Positions 33,875-43,419 of a stretch of 47,860 nucleotides of DNA are shown piece after piece. The stretch is taken from the NCBI GenBank assembly GCA_938030665.1, contig CALHHY010000104.1, positions 1-47,860 on the forward strand, given 5' to 3'. Positions within the stretch are counted from its first letter, which is position 1. Every line of letters starts with the position of its first letter. The translations under genes were made by a program, and so were the position numbers. This DNA is from an uncultured Litoreibacter sp. Lineage in GTDB: Bacteria; Pseudomonadota; Alphaproteobacteria; Rhodobacterales; Rhodobacteraceae. A model generated the notes under the pieces. It had not been told where the DNA came from. It was given only the letters and a program-made list of their open reading frames with translations, and made no database searches.

Positions 33875-35229
33875 GGGCGCACCTCCAACACGTCGCCCGC
33901 GACGCCGTGATCCTCGTAAAAATAGCGCTGCAGCAGTGCCTTGGCGGTTTGCATCCGGTAGCCGGCAGAGGCGCGCATATCGGAAAGCGGCGTATAATCC
34001 TGCTCGAATGCGGCTTGCGCGGCGGTCACCGTCGCTTGCGTCCAGGGCCGGGTTTTCAACGCCGCTTCGACGTAGGTCGCCCGTTTCGGGGTGCCCGCCA
34101 TGCCGCCAAAAGCGATGCGGGCGTCAGCCACGACACCGCCTTCGACCGTGACGTTGAAGCAGCCGCACAGGGCTGAGATATCCTGGTCAAACCGTTTCGA
34201 TATCTTGTAGCAGCGCAAGCGATCGGGTTGCCTTGGGACGCTGATGGCTTCCACAAATTCGCCGGGCGCGCGGTCTTGCTTGCCGTAGTCGAGGAAGAAA
34301 TCCTCCAGCGCCGTCTCACGCTGCGCCGCGCCCTTGCGCAGATGCAGCACCGCACCAAGCGCGATCAGCGCGGGCGGACTGTCCCCAATGGGGGAGCCGT
34401 TTGCGATGTTGCCGCCAATTGTCGCCGCGTTGCGTACCTGCACCGACCCGTAGCGGCGCAGCATTTCGGCAAAGGAAGGGTGCAGCGGGCGGATCGCCTC
34501 CAGCACTTGGGCTACAGTGCAGGCGGCACCAATTTTGATATGCGTCTCGCCCAGCTCAATCTGTTGCAGGTCGGCGCAGCGGTTCAGGAAGGCGACGTCC
34601 TTCAAATCCCGCAGCTGCTTGGTCACCCATAGCCCCACATCCGTGGCACCCCCAATCAGCGTCGCGTCAGGGTGGTCGGCGTACCATGTGGCCAGCGCGT
34701 CGGCGGTTTCAGGCATGGCAAAGGGCGGCGCGTCCACCTTGGGCAAGGTCTCGGCCATATGCGCGGGAACACCTTCGCTTGCCGCCGCTTCGGCGGCGCG
34801 GATGATCGGGGCGTAACCGGTACAGCGGCAAAGGTTGCCTGCCAGCTGGTCGGCGTGGTCGGTCGCGCCGTTGGTATGGGCCGCGGCCATCGAGGCGATG
34901 AACCCCGGCGTGCAAAACCCGCATTGGGAGCCGTGATGGGCCACCATCGCCGCCTGCACGGGGTGCAGCGTGCCGTCCGCACCGCTGATCCCTTCGACCG
35001 TGCGCACGGCGCGGCCATGCAACTGCGGCATGAAAAGGATGCAGGCATTCATCGCTCGGGCGACCCCGTCCGGCCCGGTCACGATGACCGAGCAGGCCCC
35101 GCAATCGCCTTCGTTGCACCCTTCCTTGGTGCCGGTACTTCCCTGCCGTTCGCGCAGGAAGTCCAGCAGCGTTTCCGTCGCGCCGACATCGGCGCGCATG
35201 GTTTCCCCGTTCAGAGAAAACGTTATCAT
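33871..35229 (-). CDS. xdhA: Xanthine dehydrogenase, FAD/2Fe-2S subunit
   Basis: This 452-residue small subunit passes electrons from the molybdenum site through two 2Fe-2S clusters to FAD and NAD+. The first cluster ligands are Cys38, Cys43, Cys46 and Cys63; the second are Cys103, Cys106, Cys134 and Cys136 (GFCTPGF and CRCTGY). The FAD domain follows, with [17 protein letters not shown] and [30 protein letters not shown] use ATG 35229 ([14 protein letters not shown]), the normal family start; the frame stays open to 35763 but that part overlaps the divergent gene, and no ribosome-binding site is clear. It heads the seven-gene purine operon. Confidence 0.94.
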   Translation of the reverse strand: MITFSLNGETMRADVGATETLLDFLRERQGSTGTKEGCNEGDCGACSVIVTGPDGVARAMNACILFMPQLHGRAVRTVEGISGADGTLHPVQAAMVAHHGSQCGFCTPGFIASMAAAHTNGATDHADQLAGNLCRCTGYAPIIRAAEAAASEGVPAHMAETLPKVDAPPFAMPETADALATWYADHPDATLIGGATDVGLWVTKQLRDLKDVAFLNRCADLQQIELGETHIKIGAACTVAQVLEAIRPLHPSFAEMLRRYGSVQVRNAATIGGNIANGSPIGDSPPALIALGAVLHLRKGAAQRETALEDFFLDYGKQDRAPGEFVEAISVPRQPDRLRCYKISKRFDQDISALCGCFNVTVEGGVVADARIAFGGMAGTPKRATYVEAALKTRPWTQATVTAAQAAFEQDYTPLSDMRASAGYRMQTAKALLQRYFYEDHGVAGDVLEVRP

Positions 35230-35446
35230 ATGAAAAAGCCCGGCCGCGTTACCCGTCATTTGGTCTTTGGCGGAAGGGTCGATGCGGCGTAGACCGCTCC
35301 CGCGCGTATTTAAGTCAAATTCTAGGCGCTTCGTCATGGATTTGGCAAGCTCGCCGCGCCCGGCGCACAGTCGCGCCCTAATATTGCACCTATCTTCAGC
35401 GATAAGAGGGCCGTGAGATGATTCATGAGGACGTTTGAGCACTGCC

Positions 35447-36688
35447 ATGCTGAAGAAATTGATGGGCCACGTAAGATCAAGATCGATCGCCGCCACACCT
35501 GATATGGTGGCGGAGGCCGAGCTTTTGTTGGTACCCCAGAAAACGTCCGCAACCGCCGCAGCCAAGGCGCAGCCCGCGCGGTCCAGGCAGTCACGCAGCA
35601 TGCGCGATTCAGACATCAAGGACGAATATGGCCGCTCCGCTGAGGAAATCGCAGCCGAAGCGGCCAAGGAATTTGATCTTGAAGGGGTGATGCGTCGCGC
35701 AGCGGCAATGCCCGAAAGACCGGACCGGCCCGTGTCCCACCCCGGCAAGGCACCACCGATCATCGTGGCGGCAGCGGCTGCGCAAGCGCAAGGCCCAACC
35801 CCAGTGCATCAGGGGGTGAATGGGGCTCGGCTCACCACCCGACAACTACGCCCCTATGAGATCGAAGAAGCGCAGGTTGCAGCGCAGGCCATTCACGGCC
35901 AGGTCGCGTCGCCCGTGCAAGCCGCAATCCCGCAGCAGGTTGCCCCGTCGCAGCCGCCAGCCGCGGTACCGCCTGCCGACCCTGAGGCCGGACATATCTT
36001 TCTGCCCGGTCCCGGATCTGCGGCAGCCACGCGCGGCGCCGCCGCGCGGAGCGCCTACTGGGATGCGATTGGCGCCAGCGATGACGCGTTGTTGCGCTAT
36101 GACGTCTCCCCGGAGTCGCAAGGATTCCCTGCCTGGCCCGCGAAGGAGCAGCAATACCGCATCATCCGCACCCATGGCAGCGCGATCATCGCGTCGGAGG
36201 GGCTCAGCGATCCGTTCGGGCCGTTCGACAATCGCAACCGGCAGAACGGTTTTGGGGTCGAGGTTTATATCGAGGTGATCGGCTGGCAAGACATGCCTGC
36301 CGAGGCGCTGCAGCAAAGCTGGGCGTTCAAGGCGGTCGAGCATATCGCCAAGATCGCGGCCTATACGGGCAAGCTCGCTGGCATGGTTGCGGGCCATGAA
36401 GTGCTATCCATCGACATCCCGGAAGAATGCGCGCCGGAAGGGTGGGTCGCCCCTGGCATTGCCGAACCCGCCGGCGCATTGCTGAATGTCGCGCAGCCCC
36501 GTGGGCGGAACGCGATCCCTGATATGCCTTTGTCAGAAGTGGCCGTGGTGCCGATCACGCCGATCTACCCCGAGGAGCTGGAATCATGCATCCTCGAAGG
36601 CACGAAGGAACGGCGTGCGCTGGCGAATGATCTGCTGGCCTCTGGCTACGGGCACCGGATGCAGCTGGGGCGGACCAGCCTGCGTTAA
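35447..36688 (+). CDS. Unrecognised two-part protein (disordered N-terminus, SUFU-like-looking C-terminus)
   Basis: This is a 413-residue protein. Roughly residues 1-200 are rich in Ala, Gln and Pro (for example [16 protein letters not shown]) and look disordered. The C-terminal 215 residues look globular: [41 protein letters not shown], and [29 protein letters not shown]. The G-L-S-D-P and G-F-G-x-E blocks recall suppressor-of-fused-type domains, but this is a tentative resemblance. ATG 35447 or TTG 35435 (GAGG close upstream) may be the start. It is divergent from xdhA, and dnaE follows 54 bases later. Confidence 0.72.
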   Translation: MLKKLMGHVRSRSIAATPDMVAEAELLLVPQKTSATAAAKAQPARSRQSRSMRDSDIKDEYGRSAEEIAAEAAKEFDLEGVMRRAAAMPERPDRPVSHPGKAPPIIVAAAAAQAQGPTPVHQGVNGARLTTRQLRPYEIEEAQVAAQAIHGQVASPVQAAIPQQVAPSQPPAAVPPADPEAGHIFLPGPGSAAATRGAAARSAYWDAIGASDDALLRYDVSPESQGFPAWPAKEQQYRIIRTHGSAIIASEGLSDPFGPFDNRNRQNGFGVEVYIEVIGWQDMPAEALQQSWAFKAVEHIAKIAAYTGKLAGMVAGHEVLSIDIPEECAPEGWVAPGIAEPAGALLNVAQPRGRNAIPDMPLSEVAVVPITPIYPEELESCILEGTKERRALANDLLASGYGHRMQLGRTSLR

Positions 36689-36742
36689 GGCGCGCGCAAC
36701 TACATCTTCCGCTCCGCCACCCGGCCAGCTACTCTGGATGGT

Positions 36743-39700
36743 ATGAGCACTGATCCCCGATTCATTCACCTGCGCGTCCATTCCGAATATTCGCTTCTGG
36801 AAGGCGCGATGCGCGTCAAAAAGCTGCCGGGCCTCTGCGAAAGCGCCGGGATGCCAGCGGTCGCGCTGACGGATACCAATAACATGTTCGCCGCTTTGGA
36901 GTTTTCTGAGTATGCGGCAGGGGCGGGTGTGCAGCCGATCATTGGCTGCCAGGTTGACCTCAGCTATGAGGCCACACCGCCCGGTGAAAAGCCGCGTCCA
37001 CCTGCGCCCGTTGTGCTGCTGGCGCAAAACGAGCAGGGGTACGAGAACCTGATGAAGCTCAACTCCTGCCTCTATCTGGATGCGCAGGGGCAATTACCGC
37101 AGGTTAGCATGGCGGAGCTTGCCGCCCATCATGAAGGCTTAATCTGCCTGACGGGTGGTCCCGACGGTCCGGTCGGTCGGCTGTTGCGCAATGGGCAGGG
37201 ACCGAAAGCGGATGCGCTGTTGCGGGACATGGCGCAGATTTTCCCGGACCGGCTTTATGTCGAACTACAGCGCCATCCCGGCGATGACGGCCTGCCGCAG
37301 GGCGAGCAATTGGCGGAACGCGGCCATGTCGAAATGGCCTATGCGATGGACCTGCCGCTGGTGGCCACCAACGATGTCTACTTCCCCAAGCCCGATATGT
37401 ACGAGGCCCATGACGCGCTGATCTGCATCGCGGATGGGGCCTATGTGGATCAGCAAGGCGACCGGCGCAAACTGACGCCGCAGCATTATTTCAAATCCCC
37501 ACAGGAGATGGCGACGCTTTTTGCCGACCTGCCCGAAGCGCTGGAAAACACGGTAGAGATCGCGCGCCGCTGCGCTTTCAAAGCCTATAAGCGCGACCCG
37601 ATCCTGCCGAAATTTGCCGATGACGAGGTGGAAGAACTGCGCCGCCAGGCGGTTGAAGGGTTGAAAGCCCGCCTTGCGGTGATCCCGCAGGCGGCGTCGG
37701 TCGAAGACTACGAGAAGCGGCTGGAATTCGAGCTGGGCATTATCGAAGGCATGGGCTTTCCCGGCTATTTTCTGATCGTGGCCGACTTCATCAAATGGGC
37801 CAAGGATCAGGACATCCCGGTCGGGCCGGGTCGGGGGTCGGGCGCGGGCTCGCTCGTGGCTTACGCGCTCACAATCACCGACCTCGATCCTCTGCGCTAT
37901 AGCCTGCTGTTTGAACGGTTCTTGAACCCCGAACGGGTCTCCATGCCCGATTTCGATATTGATTTCTGCATGGACCGGCGGGAGGAAGTGATCCGCTACG
38001 TCCAGGAAAAATACGGCCGCGACAAGGTGGGGCAGATCATCACTTTTGGCGCACTATTGTCGAAGGCCGCCGTGCGCGACATCGGCCGGGTGCTGCAAAT
38101 GCCTTACGGGCAGGTGGACCGGCTGTCGAAGATGATCCCGGTCGAAGGCGTGAAACCTGTCAGTATCGAGAAGGCCTTAGCCGACGAACCTAAACTGCGC
38201 GAAGAGGCCCGGAATGAGGAGGTCGTGGCCCGGCTGCTCGATTATGGTCAGCAGGTCGAGGGGCTTCTCAGGAACGCCTCAACCCACGCGGCGGGCGTGG
38301 TGATCGGGGACCGGCCATTGGACGCGCTGGTGCCCTTGTATCAGGATCCGCGTTCCGACATGCCGGCAACCCAGTTCAACATGAAATGGGTGGAGCAGGC
38401 AGGGCTGGTGAAGTTCGACTTTCTGGGCCTGAAGACGCTGACGGTCATCCAGAACGCCATCGACCTGCTGGACCGGCCTTTGCATATAGCGGCCGATGGC
38501 AGCCAGATTTACGAACCACCCGCAGGGGCCGAAAATGACATCGGGGCAATTCCGTTGGACGACAAAAAGTCTTACGACCTCTATTCATCTGCCAAAACGG
38601 TTGCCGTGTTCCAGGTGGAAAGCTCCGGCATGATGGATGCGCTTCGTCGCATGAAGCCCACTTGTATCGAGGACATCGTGGCGCTGGTGGCCCTCTATCG
38701 CCCCGGACCGATGGAGAATATCCCGACCTATTGCGAGGTAAAGAACGGCCTCAAAGACCTTGAATCCATTCATCCTTTGATCGATCACATCCTGGCCGAG
38801 ACGCAAGGCATCATTGTCTATCAGGAACAGGTGATGGAGATCGCGCAAGTTATGGCAGGCTACTCCCTTGGTGGCGCTGACCTTTTGCGCCGCGCCATGG
38901 GCAAGAAGATCAAGGAGGCCATGGATGCCGAGCGCCCGAAATTTGAGGAGGGCGCGAAAAAGAACGGCGTTGACGCGAAGAAGGCACGAGAAGTTTTTGA
39001 TCTGCTAGAGAAATTTGCAAATTACGGCTTCAACAAATCCCACGCCGCGGCCTATGCGGTGGTCAGCTACCAGACCGCTTGGCTGAAGGCGAACCACCCG
39101 GTGGAGTTCATGGCCGGCGTGATGAACTGCGACCTGCATCTGACCGACAAGCTGGGCGTCTACAAGGAAGAGATCGTCAAGACGCTGGATATCGAGATCA
39201 TTCCGCCTTGCGTCAACCGTTCCGGCGCGACCTTTACTGTGGCGGGTGGCAAAGTCGTCTATGCGCTTGGCGGGTTGAAGAATGTGGGGGTCGAAGCGAT
39301 GCGTCTGGTGACGGATGCGCGGGTGGTTGAGGGCGTCGAGAAGCCGTTTTCAACGCTTTATGATTTTGCTCGTCGGGTTGACCTGAAACGTGTGGGCAAG
39401 CGCCCGTTGGAGATGCTCGCCCGCTCCGGCGCGTTTGATCAGCTTGACCCGAACCGCCACCGGGTTTTTGCCTCGCTGGACGGGCTGGTGAATTATTCTG
39501 CGGCGATCCACGAGCAGCGCAACTCCAATCAGGTGTCTCTGTTCGGCGAGGCTGGCGACGACCTGCCCGAACCGCGCCTGTCGCCTGTGGATGACTGGTT
39601 GCCGACGGAACGGCTGGCGCAGGAATTTACCGCGATTGGCTTCTACCTGTCAGGCCATCCGCTGGACGACTACGCCCTTGCGTTGAAGCGCAAAGGCGTG

Positions 39701-40243
39701 CTGAGCCTGACCGAGATCGAGGAAAAGGTGCAGGGCGGCGCGATCATCGCCAAGCTGGCGGCAACCATTTCAGGCCGGCAGGAACGCAAATCCGCGCGCG
39801 GCAACCGCTTTGCGTTTGTGCAGGGTTCGGACCCGTCGGGCATGTTCGAGGTGACCGTCTTCTCCGACACGTTGGAGGCGGCAGGCGATCATCTGATGCC
39901 GGGCCAGAATGTGGTCCTGACGGTGGAGGCGACCTATGAGGCCGAACAGCTCAAGCTTCTGTGCCGGGGGGCGCAGCCAATAGACGGCGCGGTTGAAGCA
40001 GGCGCCATGGGGCTGAAAATTTTTGTGGAGGATGACCTGGCGATTGCCTCCATCGCCTCGGTGCTGGAGCGCTCAGCGCTGGACAAATCGATCCGGGCGC
40101 GGGGGCCTGTATCGCTTTGCCTGATGAACCCGGACCTGCCGGGCGAGGTAGAGGTCGATCTGGGCGACAGCTTCGCGGTGAACCCGAAGGTGAAAGGGGC
40201 CATCAAATCCCTCGGTGGCGTGGTGATGGTAGAAGAAATCTAG
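36743..40243 (+). CDS. dnaE: DNA polymerase III alpha subunit
   Basis: This is the catalytic subunit of the replicative polymerase, 1166 residues, a normal length for DnaE1. The N-terminal PHP domain starts at FIHLRVHSEYSLLEGAMRV. The polymerase palm follows, with catalytic aspartates at 403 and 405 in MPDFDIDFCMDRREEV, and GPGRGSGAGSLVAYAL lies just before it. The finger region includes GLVKFDFLGLKTLTVI and NYGFNKSHAAAYAVVSYQTAWLK. An OB-fold and tail end the protein. The PHP histidines appear intact. It is transcribed alone, ending at a double hairpin at 40251. Confidence 0.98.
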   Translation: MSTDPRFIHLRVHSEYSLLEGAMRVKKLPGLCESAGMPAVALTDTNNMFAALEFSEYAAGAGVQPIIGCQVDLSYEATPPGEKPRPPAPVVLLAQNEQGYENLMKLNSCLYLDAQGQLPQVSMAELAAHHEGLICLTGGPDGPVGRLLRNGQGPKADALLRDMAQIFPDRLYVELQRHPGDDGLPQGEQLAERGHVEMAYAMDLPLVATNDVYFPKPDMYEAHDALICIADGAYVDQQGDRRKLTPQHYFKSPQEMATLFADLPEALENTVEIARRCAFKAYKRDPILPKFADDEVEELRRQAVEGLKARLAVIPQAASVEDYEKRLEFELGIIEGMGFPGYFLIVADFIKWAKDQDIPVGPGRGSGAGSLVAYALTITDLDPLRYSLLFERFLNPERVSMPDFDIDFCMDRREEVIRYVQEKYGRDKVGQIITFGALLSKAAVRDIGRVLQMPYGQVDRLSKMIPVEGVKPVSIEKALADEPKLREEARNEEVVARLLDYGQQVEGLLRNASTHAAGVVIGDRPLDALVPLYQDPRSDMPATQFNMKWVEQAGLVKFDFLGLKTLTVIQNAIDLLDRPLHIAADGSQIYEPPAGAENDIGAIPLDDKKSYDLYSSAKTVAVFQVESSGMMDALRRMKPTCIEDIVALVALYRPGPMENIPTYCEVKNGLKDLESIHPLIDHILAETQGIIVYQEQVMEIAQVMAGYSLGGADLLRRAMGKKIKEAMDAERPKFEEGAKKNGVDAKKAREVFDLLEKFANYGFNKSHAAAYAVVSYQTAWLKANHPVEFMAGVMNCDLHLTDKLGVYKEEIVKTLDIEIIPPCVNRSGATFTVAGGKVVYALGGLKNVGVEAMRLVTDARVVEGVEKPFSTLYDFARRVDLKRVGKRPLEMLARSGAFDQLDPNRHRVFASLDGLVNYSAAIHEQRNSNQVSLFGEAGDDLPEPRLSPVDDWLPTERLAQEFTAIGFYLSGHPLDDYALALKRKGVLSLTEIEEKVQGGAIIAKLAATISGRQERKSARGNRFAFVQGSDPSGMFEVTVFSDTLEAAGDHLMPGQNVVLTVEATYEAEQLKLLCRGAQPIDGAVEAGAMGLKIFVEDDLAIASIASVLERSALDKSIRARGPVSLCLMNPDLPGEVEVDLGDSFAVNPKVKGAIKSLGGVVMVEEI

Positions 40244-40250
40244 CGCGGGC

Positions 40251-40296
40251 AGAGTTTCGCGGAAACTCTAGGCCCAAAGTCTCGCAAAAGACTTTG
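40251..40296. terminator. Double hairpin between dnaE and phhA (repeat family, copy 1)
   Basis: Two perfect stem-loops stand side by side: AGAGTTTC-gcg-GAAACTCT (40251-40269) and CAAAGTCT-cgcaaa-AGACTTTG (40275-40296). They fill the whole gap between two convergent stops. The same arrangement, with nearly the same first hairpin, recurs in reverse orientation at 45193-45238. It probably terminates both transcripts. Confidence 0.7.
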
Positions 40297-40297
40297 A

Positions 40298-41083
40298 CTA
40301 CGCAGCGACCTCAAAGCGCGGGGGCAGATCGCCGCGCGTTTCGGCCTCGCAGATTGCGGCTTCGATATCTTGGCCGAGCACGTTCACCAGCTGGTCAAAA
40401 CTGTCGATCACGAAATAGACGGGTTGCACGATATCGATGCGGTAGCCGGTGCGCAAAACCGTGATCAGGTCAAACTCGATCCGCTTGGCTTCCGGTGAAC
40501 TGGCAAAAGCCGCCTCCGCCGGGGAGGACATGATGCCCGCACCAAAGGCTTTTACCGCCCCTCCTTCGCGGATCATCCCAAATTCCACGGTGAACCAGAA
40601 CAGCCGGTAGAGATGTTTCAGATGTGTTTTCGGCAGGCTTAGGGCGAGAGTGCCGAACCGCTCCAGGAACTGGCAGAACGCGTCATTGGTGAGCATGGGG
40701 GCGTGGCCGAACACCTCGTGAAATATATCCGGCTCCTCCAGGTAATCCATATCCTCGCGGGTGCGGATGAAGGTGGCGACCGGAAACTTGCGGGCGGCCA
40801 GAAGGGCTGAGAACTCTGATTGTGGGATGATTGCTGCCACACCTACTACGCCGGCCCCGGTCAGTTGCGTCAGACGCTTGTTGAGCGCGGTAACCTGCGG
40901 GACGGCATCCGGCGTCAGGCCAAGTGCGTCGACGCCGTCAAGATACGCACGGCAGGCGCGGGTTTTCAGATAGGTGATCTGCCGTTCGAAAAGCTCCCCC
41001 CAAACAGCGTTTTCCTCATCTGAATAGGCATAGAGCCCGTCAGAGCCGGGCGTTTTTGAGGTATAGGCGGGGTTGAGTGGCAT
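40298..41083 (-). CDS. phhA: Phenylalanine 4-monooxygenase
   Basis: This cytoplasmic non-haem iron enzyme hydroxylates phenylalanine to tyrosine using tetrahydropterin and oxygen. The 261-residue single-domain protein has the iron ligands His122 and His127 in PDIFHEVFGHAPML and Glu167 in WFTVEFGM. The length is typical of bacterial monomeric PhhA, with no regulatory ACT domain. It is divergent from an Lrp/AsnC-type regulator 113 bases away, which probably senses an aromatic amino acid and controls it. Confidence 0.96.
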   Translation of the reverse strand: MPLNPAYTSKTPGSDGLYAYSDEENAVWGELFERQITYLKTRACRAYLDGVDALGLTPDAVPQVTALNKRLTQLTGAGVVGVAAIIPQSEFSALLAARKFPVATFIRTREDMDYLEEPDIFHEVFGHAPMLTNDAFCQFLERFGTLALSLPKTHLKHLYRLFWFTVEFGMIREGGAVKAFGAGIMSSPAEAAFASSPEAKRIEFDLITVLRTGYRIDIVQPVYFVIDSFDQLVNVLGQDIEAAICEAETRGDLPPRFEVAA

Positions 41084-41160
41084 GGCGTGTCTCCTTCTCC
41101 TGCTGAAAAGGATCGGCCAGCTCTTTGATCAAGTGCTGTCAAAACAGGCCGGAATTGTCT

Positions 41161-41188
41161 TTGAATTGGGAAAATGTTCTCGTATATG
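41161..41188 (+). promoter_or_regulatory. Sigma-70-like promoter for a probably leaderless Lrp gene
   Basis: TTGAAT at 41161-41166 and TATATG at 41183-41188 are 16 bases apart. The expected start of transcription, about seven to nine bases downstream, coincides with the ATG at 41197, and no Shine-Dalgarno precedes that ATG. This would give a leaderless messenger. Confidence 0.45.
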
Positions 41189-41196
41189 GTCAATAT

Positions 41197-41655
41197 ATGA
41201 AGGTATCTGATCAAGAACGCGTCATTCTCAAGAATTTGCAACGCGATACGACACTCTCCTTGGCCCAGCTGTCCGAGGTCTGCGCGGTGGCGCAAAGTAC
41301 GCTTTGGCGCAAGCTGCAAGATCTGGACGGGGCCGGTATCATTAGATCGCGCGTGGCAATCCTGGATCCGGCCAAGGTGGGTGCCAAGCTATGCGTACTG
41401 GCCAGCGTCACCTTGCATGACCATACGGAGGAGGCGATTGACGCCTTCAGCGCCCTTGTGCAGCGTTTGCCCGAAATCATGGAATGCCACGCGGTATCTG
41501 GCGGGGCCGACTACATGCTGAAAATCAGGGTGGCCGATGTGGAGGCCTATGAGCAATTTATGTCGCATAACCTGCTGCGCAGCCCGTTCATCCGTGCGGT
41601 CACGTCGAGTTTCGTGCTGAAAGAGATCAAGTCGACGACAGAGCTGCCGCTATAG
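41197..41655 (+). CDS. Lrp/AsnC family regulator, probably of phhA
   Basis: The 152-residue protein has the N-terminal helix-turn-helix VILKNLQRDTTLSLAQLSEVCAVAQSTLWRKLQDLDGAGII. A RAM domain follows (VLASVTLHDHTEEAIDAFSALVQRLPEIMECHAVSGGADYMLKIRV, about residues 68-113). ATG 41197 matches the usual start spacing (MKVSDQERVILKNL). It has no ribosome-binding site, consistent with a leaderless mRNA. Being divergent from phenylalanine hydroxylase, it likely activates or represses phhA in response to phenylalanine or tyrosine, as divergent Lrp-type genes commonly do. Confidence 0.9.
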   Translation: MKVSDQERVILKNLQRDTTLSLAQLSEVCAVAQSTLWRKLQDLDGAGIIRSRVAILDPAKVGAKLCVLASVTLHDHTEEAIDAFSALVQRLPEIMECHAVSGGADYMLKIRVADVEAYEQFMSHNLLRSPFIRAVTSSFVLKEIKSTTELPL

Positions 41656-41662
41656 GCCGCGC

Positions 41663-41872
41663 CTAGTAATGCGGCGGCCGTTCGTCGCCCAGCACCACAT
41701 GGCCGCCCGCATCTTGCTGCCGCTCCTGCTCGCGCTCCATCAGCAGGCGGACGCGGTGGGTCAGCAGTGCGATCTCCTTCTCCTGCCGGGCGACCACGTC
41801 GGACAGCTCCTCCGTCACGCGGGTCAGGTGGGCCAGCTTTTCTTCGATATTGGTATTGGTCCGGTCGCTCAT
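41663..41872 (-). CDS. slyX: SlyX family protein
   Basis: This is a 69-residue, nearly all-helical protein with the SlyX coiled coil ([41 protein letters not shown], about residues 8-48) and the family's C-terminal PPHY. Its function is unknown. ATG 41872 follows GGGAGCC; longer in-frame extensions run back through the hisS promoter and are rejected. It is divergent from hisS and convergent with the Lrp gene, ending seven bases from that stop. Confidence 0.9.
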   Translation of the reverse strand: MSDRTNTNIEEKLAHLTRVTEELSDVVARQEKEIALLTHRVRLLMEREQERQQDAGGHVVLGDERPPHY

Positions 41873-41954
41873 GGCTCCCATGTGGCAGGTTGCTTGTTTC
41901 TCGTCCAGCCCTTCGATAAAGCGAGGCGCAAGTTCAGACGCAGGATCGCACGCC

Positions 41955-43418
41955 ATGGCCAAAGTCAAAAAACAGCCGCGCCCCAAGGCGGAGACGCCCA
42001 AGGGCTTCCGCGATTACTTCGGGGCGGAGGTGTCGCAGCGCAAGGCGATGCTGGAGGAAATTTCGACCGTCTACCAGCTATATGGCTTTGACGCTTTGGA
42101 AAGCTCGGCGGTGGAGACGGTCGAGGCACTGGGCAAATTCCTCCCCGATGTTGACCGCCCGAATGAGGGTGTTTTCGCCTGGCAGGAGGAGGAGGATTGG
42201 CTGGCCCTGCGCTACGACCTGACCGCCCCTTTGGCCCGGGTCTACGCGCAATACCGCAACGACCTGCCGACGCCTTACAGGCGCTTTGCCATGGGTCCGG
42301 TCTGGCGGAACGAGAAGCCGGGGCCTGGCCGATTTCGTCAGTTTTATCAATGCGATGCGGATACGGTTGGCGCGCCCTCCGTGGCCGCAGACGCGGAGAT
42401 CTGCGCAATGCTGGCGGACGTGCTGGAGCGCGTCGGCATCCCGCGCGGCGACTACCTGATCCGGGTGAATAACCGCAAGGTGCTGAACGGGGTGTTGGAG
42501 GTAATGGGGTTGGCTGAAGATCCCCGCCGCGACGATGTGCTGCGCACCATCGACAAGTTCGACAAGGTGGGTGAGCAGGGCGTTCGAGAACTGCTGACAG
42601 TGGGCAGGACCGACGCGTCGGGCGCCGAAATTGACGGGGTTGGGCTGAGCGGCGAGCAGGCAGGTCCGGTACTGGCGTTTCTGACCGCCAAGAAGGATCG
42701 GGTCGAGGACACGCTTGCGCAGCTTCGTGAAGCTGTAGGCGCTTCTACCATTGGCAATGACGGCATTGAGGAATTGGCCGAAATCGCCAACCTTCTAGAA
42801 GCCCAAGGCTACGGCCCCGACCGGATCGTTATCGACCCCTCTGTCGTGCGCGGCCTCGGATACTATACCGGCCCCGTCTACGAGGCGGAGCTGACATTCG
42901 AGATCAGGGACGAAAAAGGCCGCCCGCGTCAATTCGGCTCCGTCGCGGGGGGCGGGCGCTATGACGACCTGGTCAAGCGCTTCACGGGCCAGGCGGTGCC
43001 GGCCACGGGTGTCTCCATCGGGGTGGACCGGTTGCTGGCCGCGCTGCATGCAAAGGGGCGGCTCAGCAAGGAAACCGTGGGTCCGGTGATCGTCACCGTC
43101 ATGGACCGCGACCGCATGGCCGATTATCAGGCGATGGTGGGCGAGCTGCGTGCCGCCGGTATCCGGGCGGAGGTCTATCTGGGCAACCCGAAGAACTTTG
43201 GCAATCAGTTGAAATACGCCGACAAACGCCGTGCGCCTGTTGCGGTGATCGCGGGCTCGGAGGAGTTCGACAAAGGCGTGTTGCAGATCAAGGATCTGGT
43301 GCTGGGCGCCAGGATTGCCGAGACCGCTACCCATGAGGAGTGGAAGGAGCAACCCGCCCAGTTCGAGATTGCGCGCGGTGATCTGGTCAGCAAAATCCGC
43401 GAGATGCTGGGCGGCTGA
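41955..43418 (+). CDS. hisS: Histidyl-tRNA synthetase
   Basis: This class II synthetase charges tRNA-His. The 487-residue protein has [20 protein letters not shown] near the start, motif 2 ([30 protein letters not shown]), the histidine A peptide region [14 protein letters not shown], and motif 3 ([15 protein letters not shown]). The C-terminal anticodon-binding domain follows. ATG 41955 is chosen because the open frame upstream (from 41850) overlaps slyX on the other strand. It begins the hisS-hisZ-hisG unit; its TGA is one base before the hisZ ATG. Confidence 0.96.
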   Translation: MAKVKKQPRPKAETPKGFRDYFGAEVSQRKAMLEEISTVYQLYGFDALESSAVETVEALGKFLPDVDRPNEGVFAWQEEEDWLALRYDLTAPLARVYAQYRNDLPTPYRRFAMGPVWRNEKPGPGRFRQFYQCDADTVGAPSVAADAEICAMLADVLERVGIPRGDYLIRVNNRKVLNGVLEVMGLAEDPRRDDVLRTIDKFDKVGEQGVRELLTVGRTDASGAEIDGVGLSGEQAGPVLAFLTAKKDRVEDTLAQLREAVGASTIGNDGIEELAEIANLLEAQGYGPDRIVIDPSVVRGLGYYTGPVYEAELTFEIRDEKGRPRQFGSVAGGGRYDDLVKRFTGQAVPATGVSIGVDRLLAALHAKGRLSKETVGPVIVTVMDRDRMADYQAMVGELRAAGIRAEVYLGNPKNFGNQLKYADKRRAPVAVIAGSEEFDKGVLQIKDLVLGARIAETATHEEWKEQPAQFEIARGDLVSKIREMLGG

Positions 43419-43419
43419 G

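Noticed and set aside
32204-33910. A 568-codon open frame on the plus strand opposite xdhB
   Set aside because: It lies entirely over a clear XdhB sequence and its translation is Arg/His/Gln-rich with no recognisable motif. It is the GC-rich antisense shadow expected in this genome.
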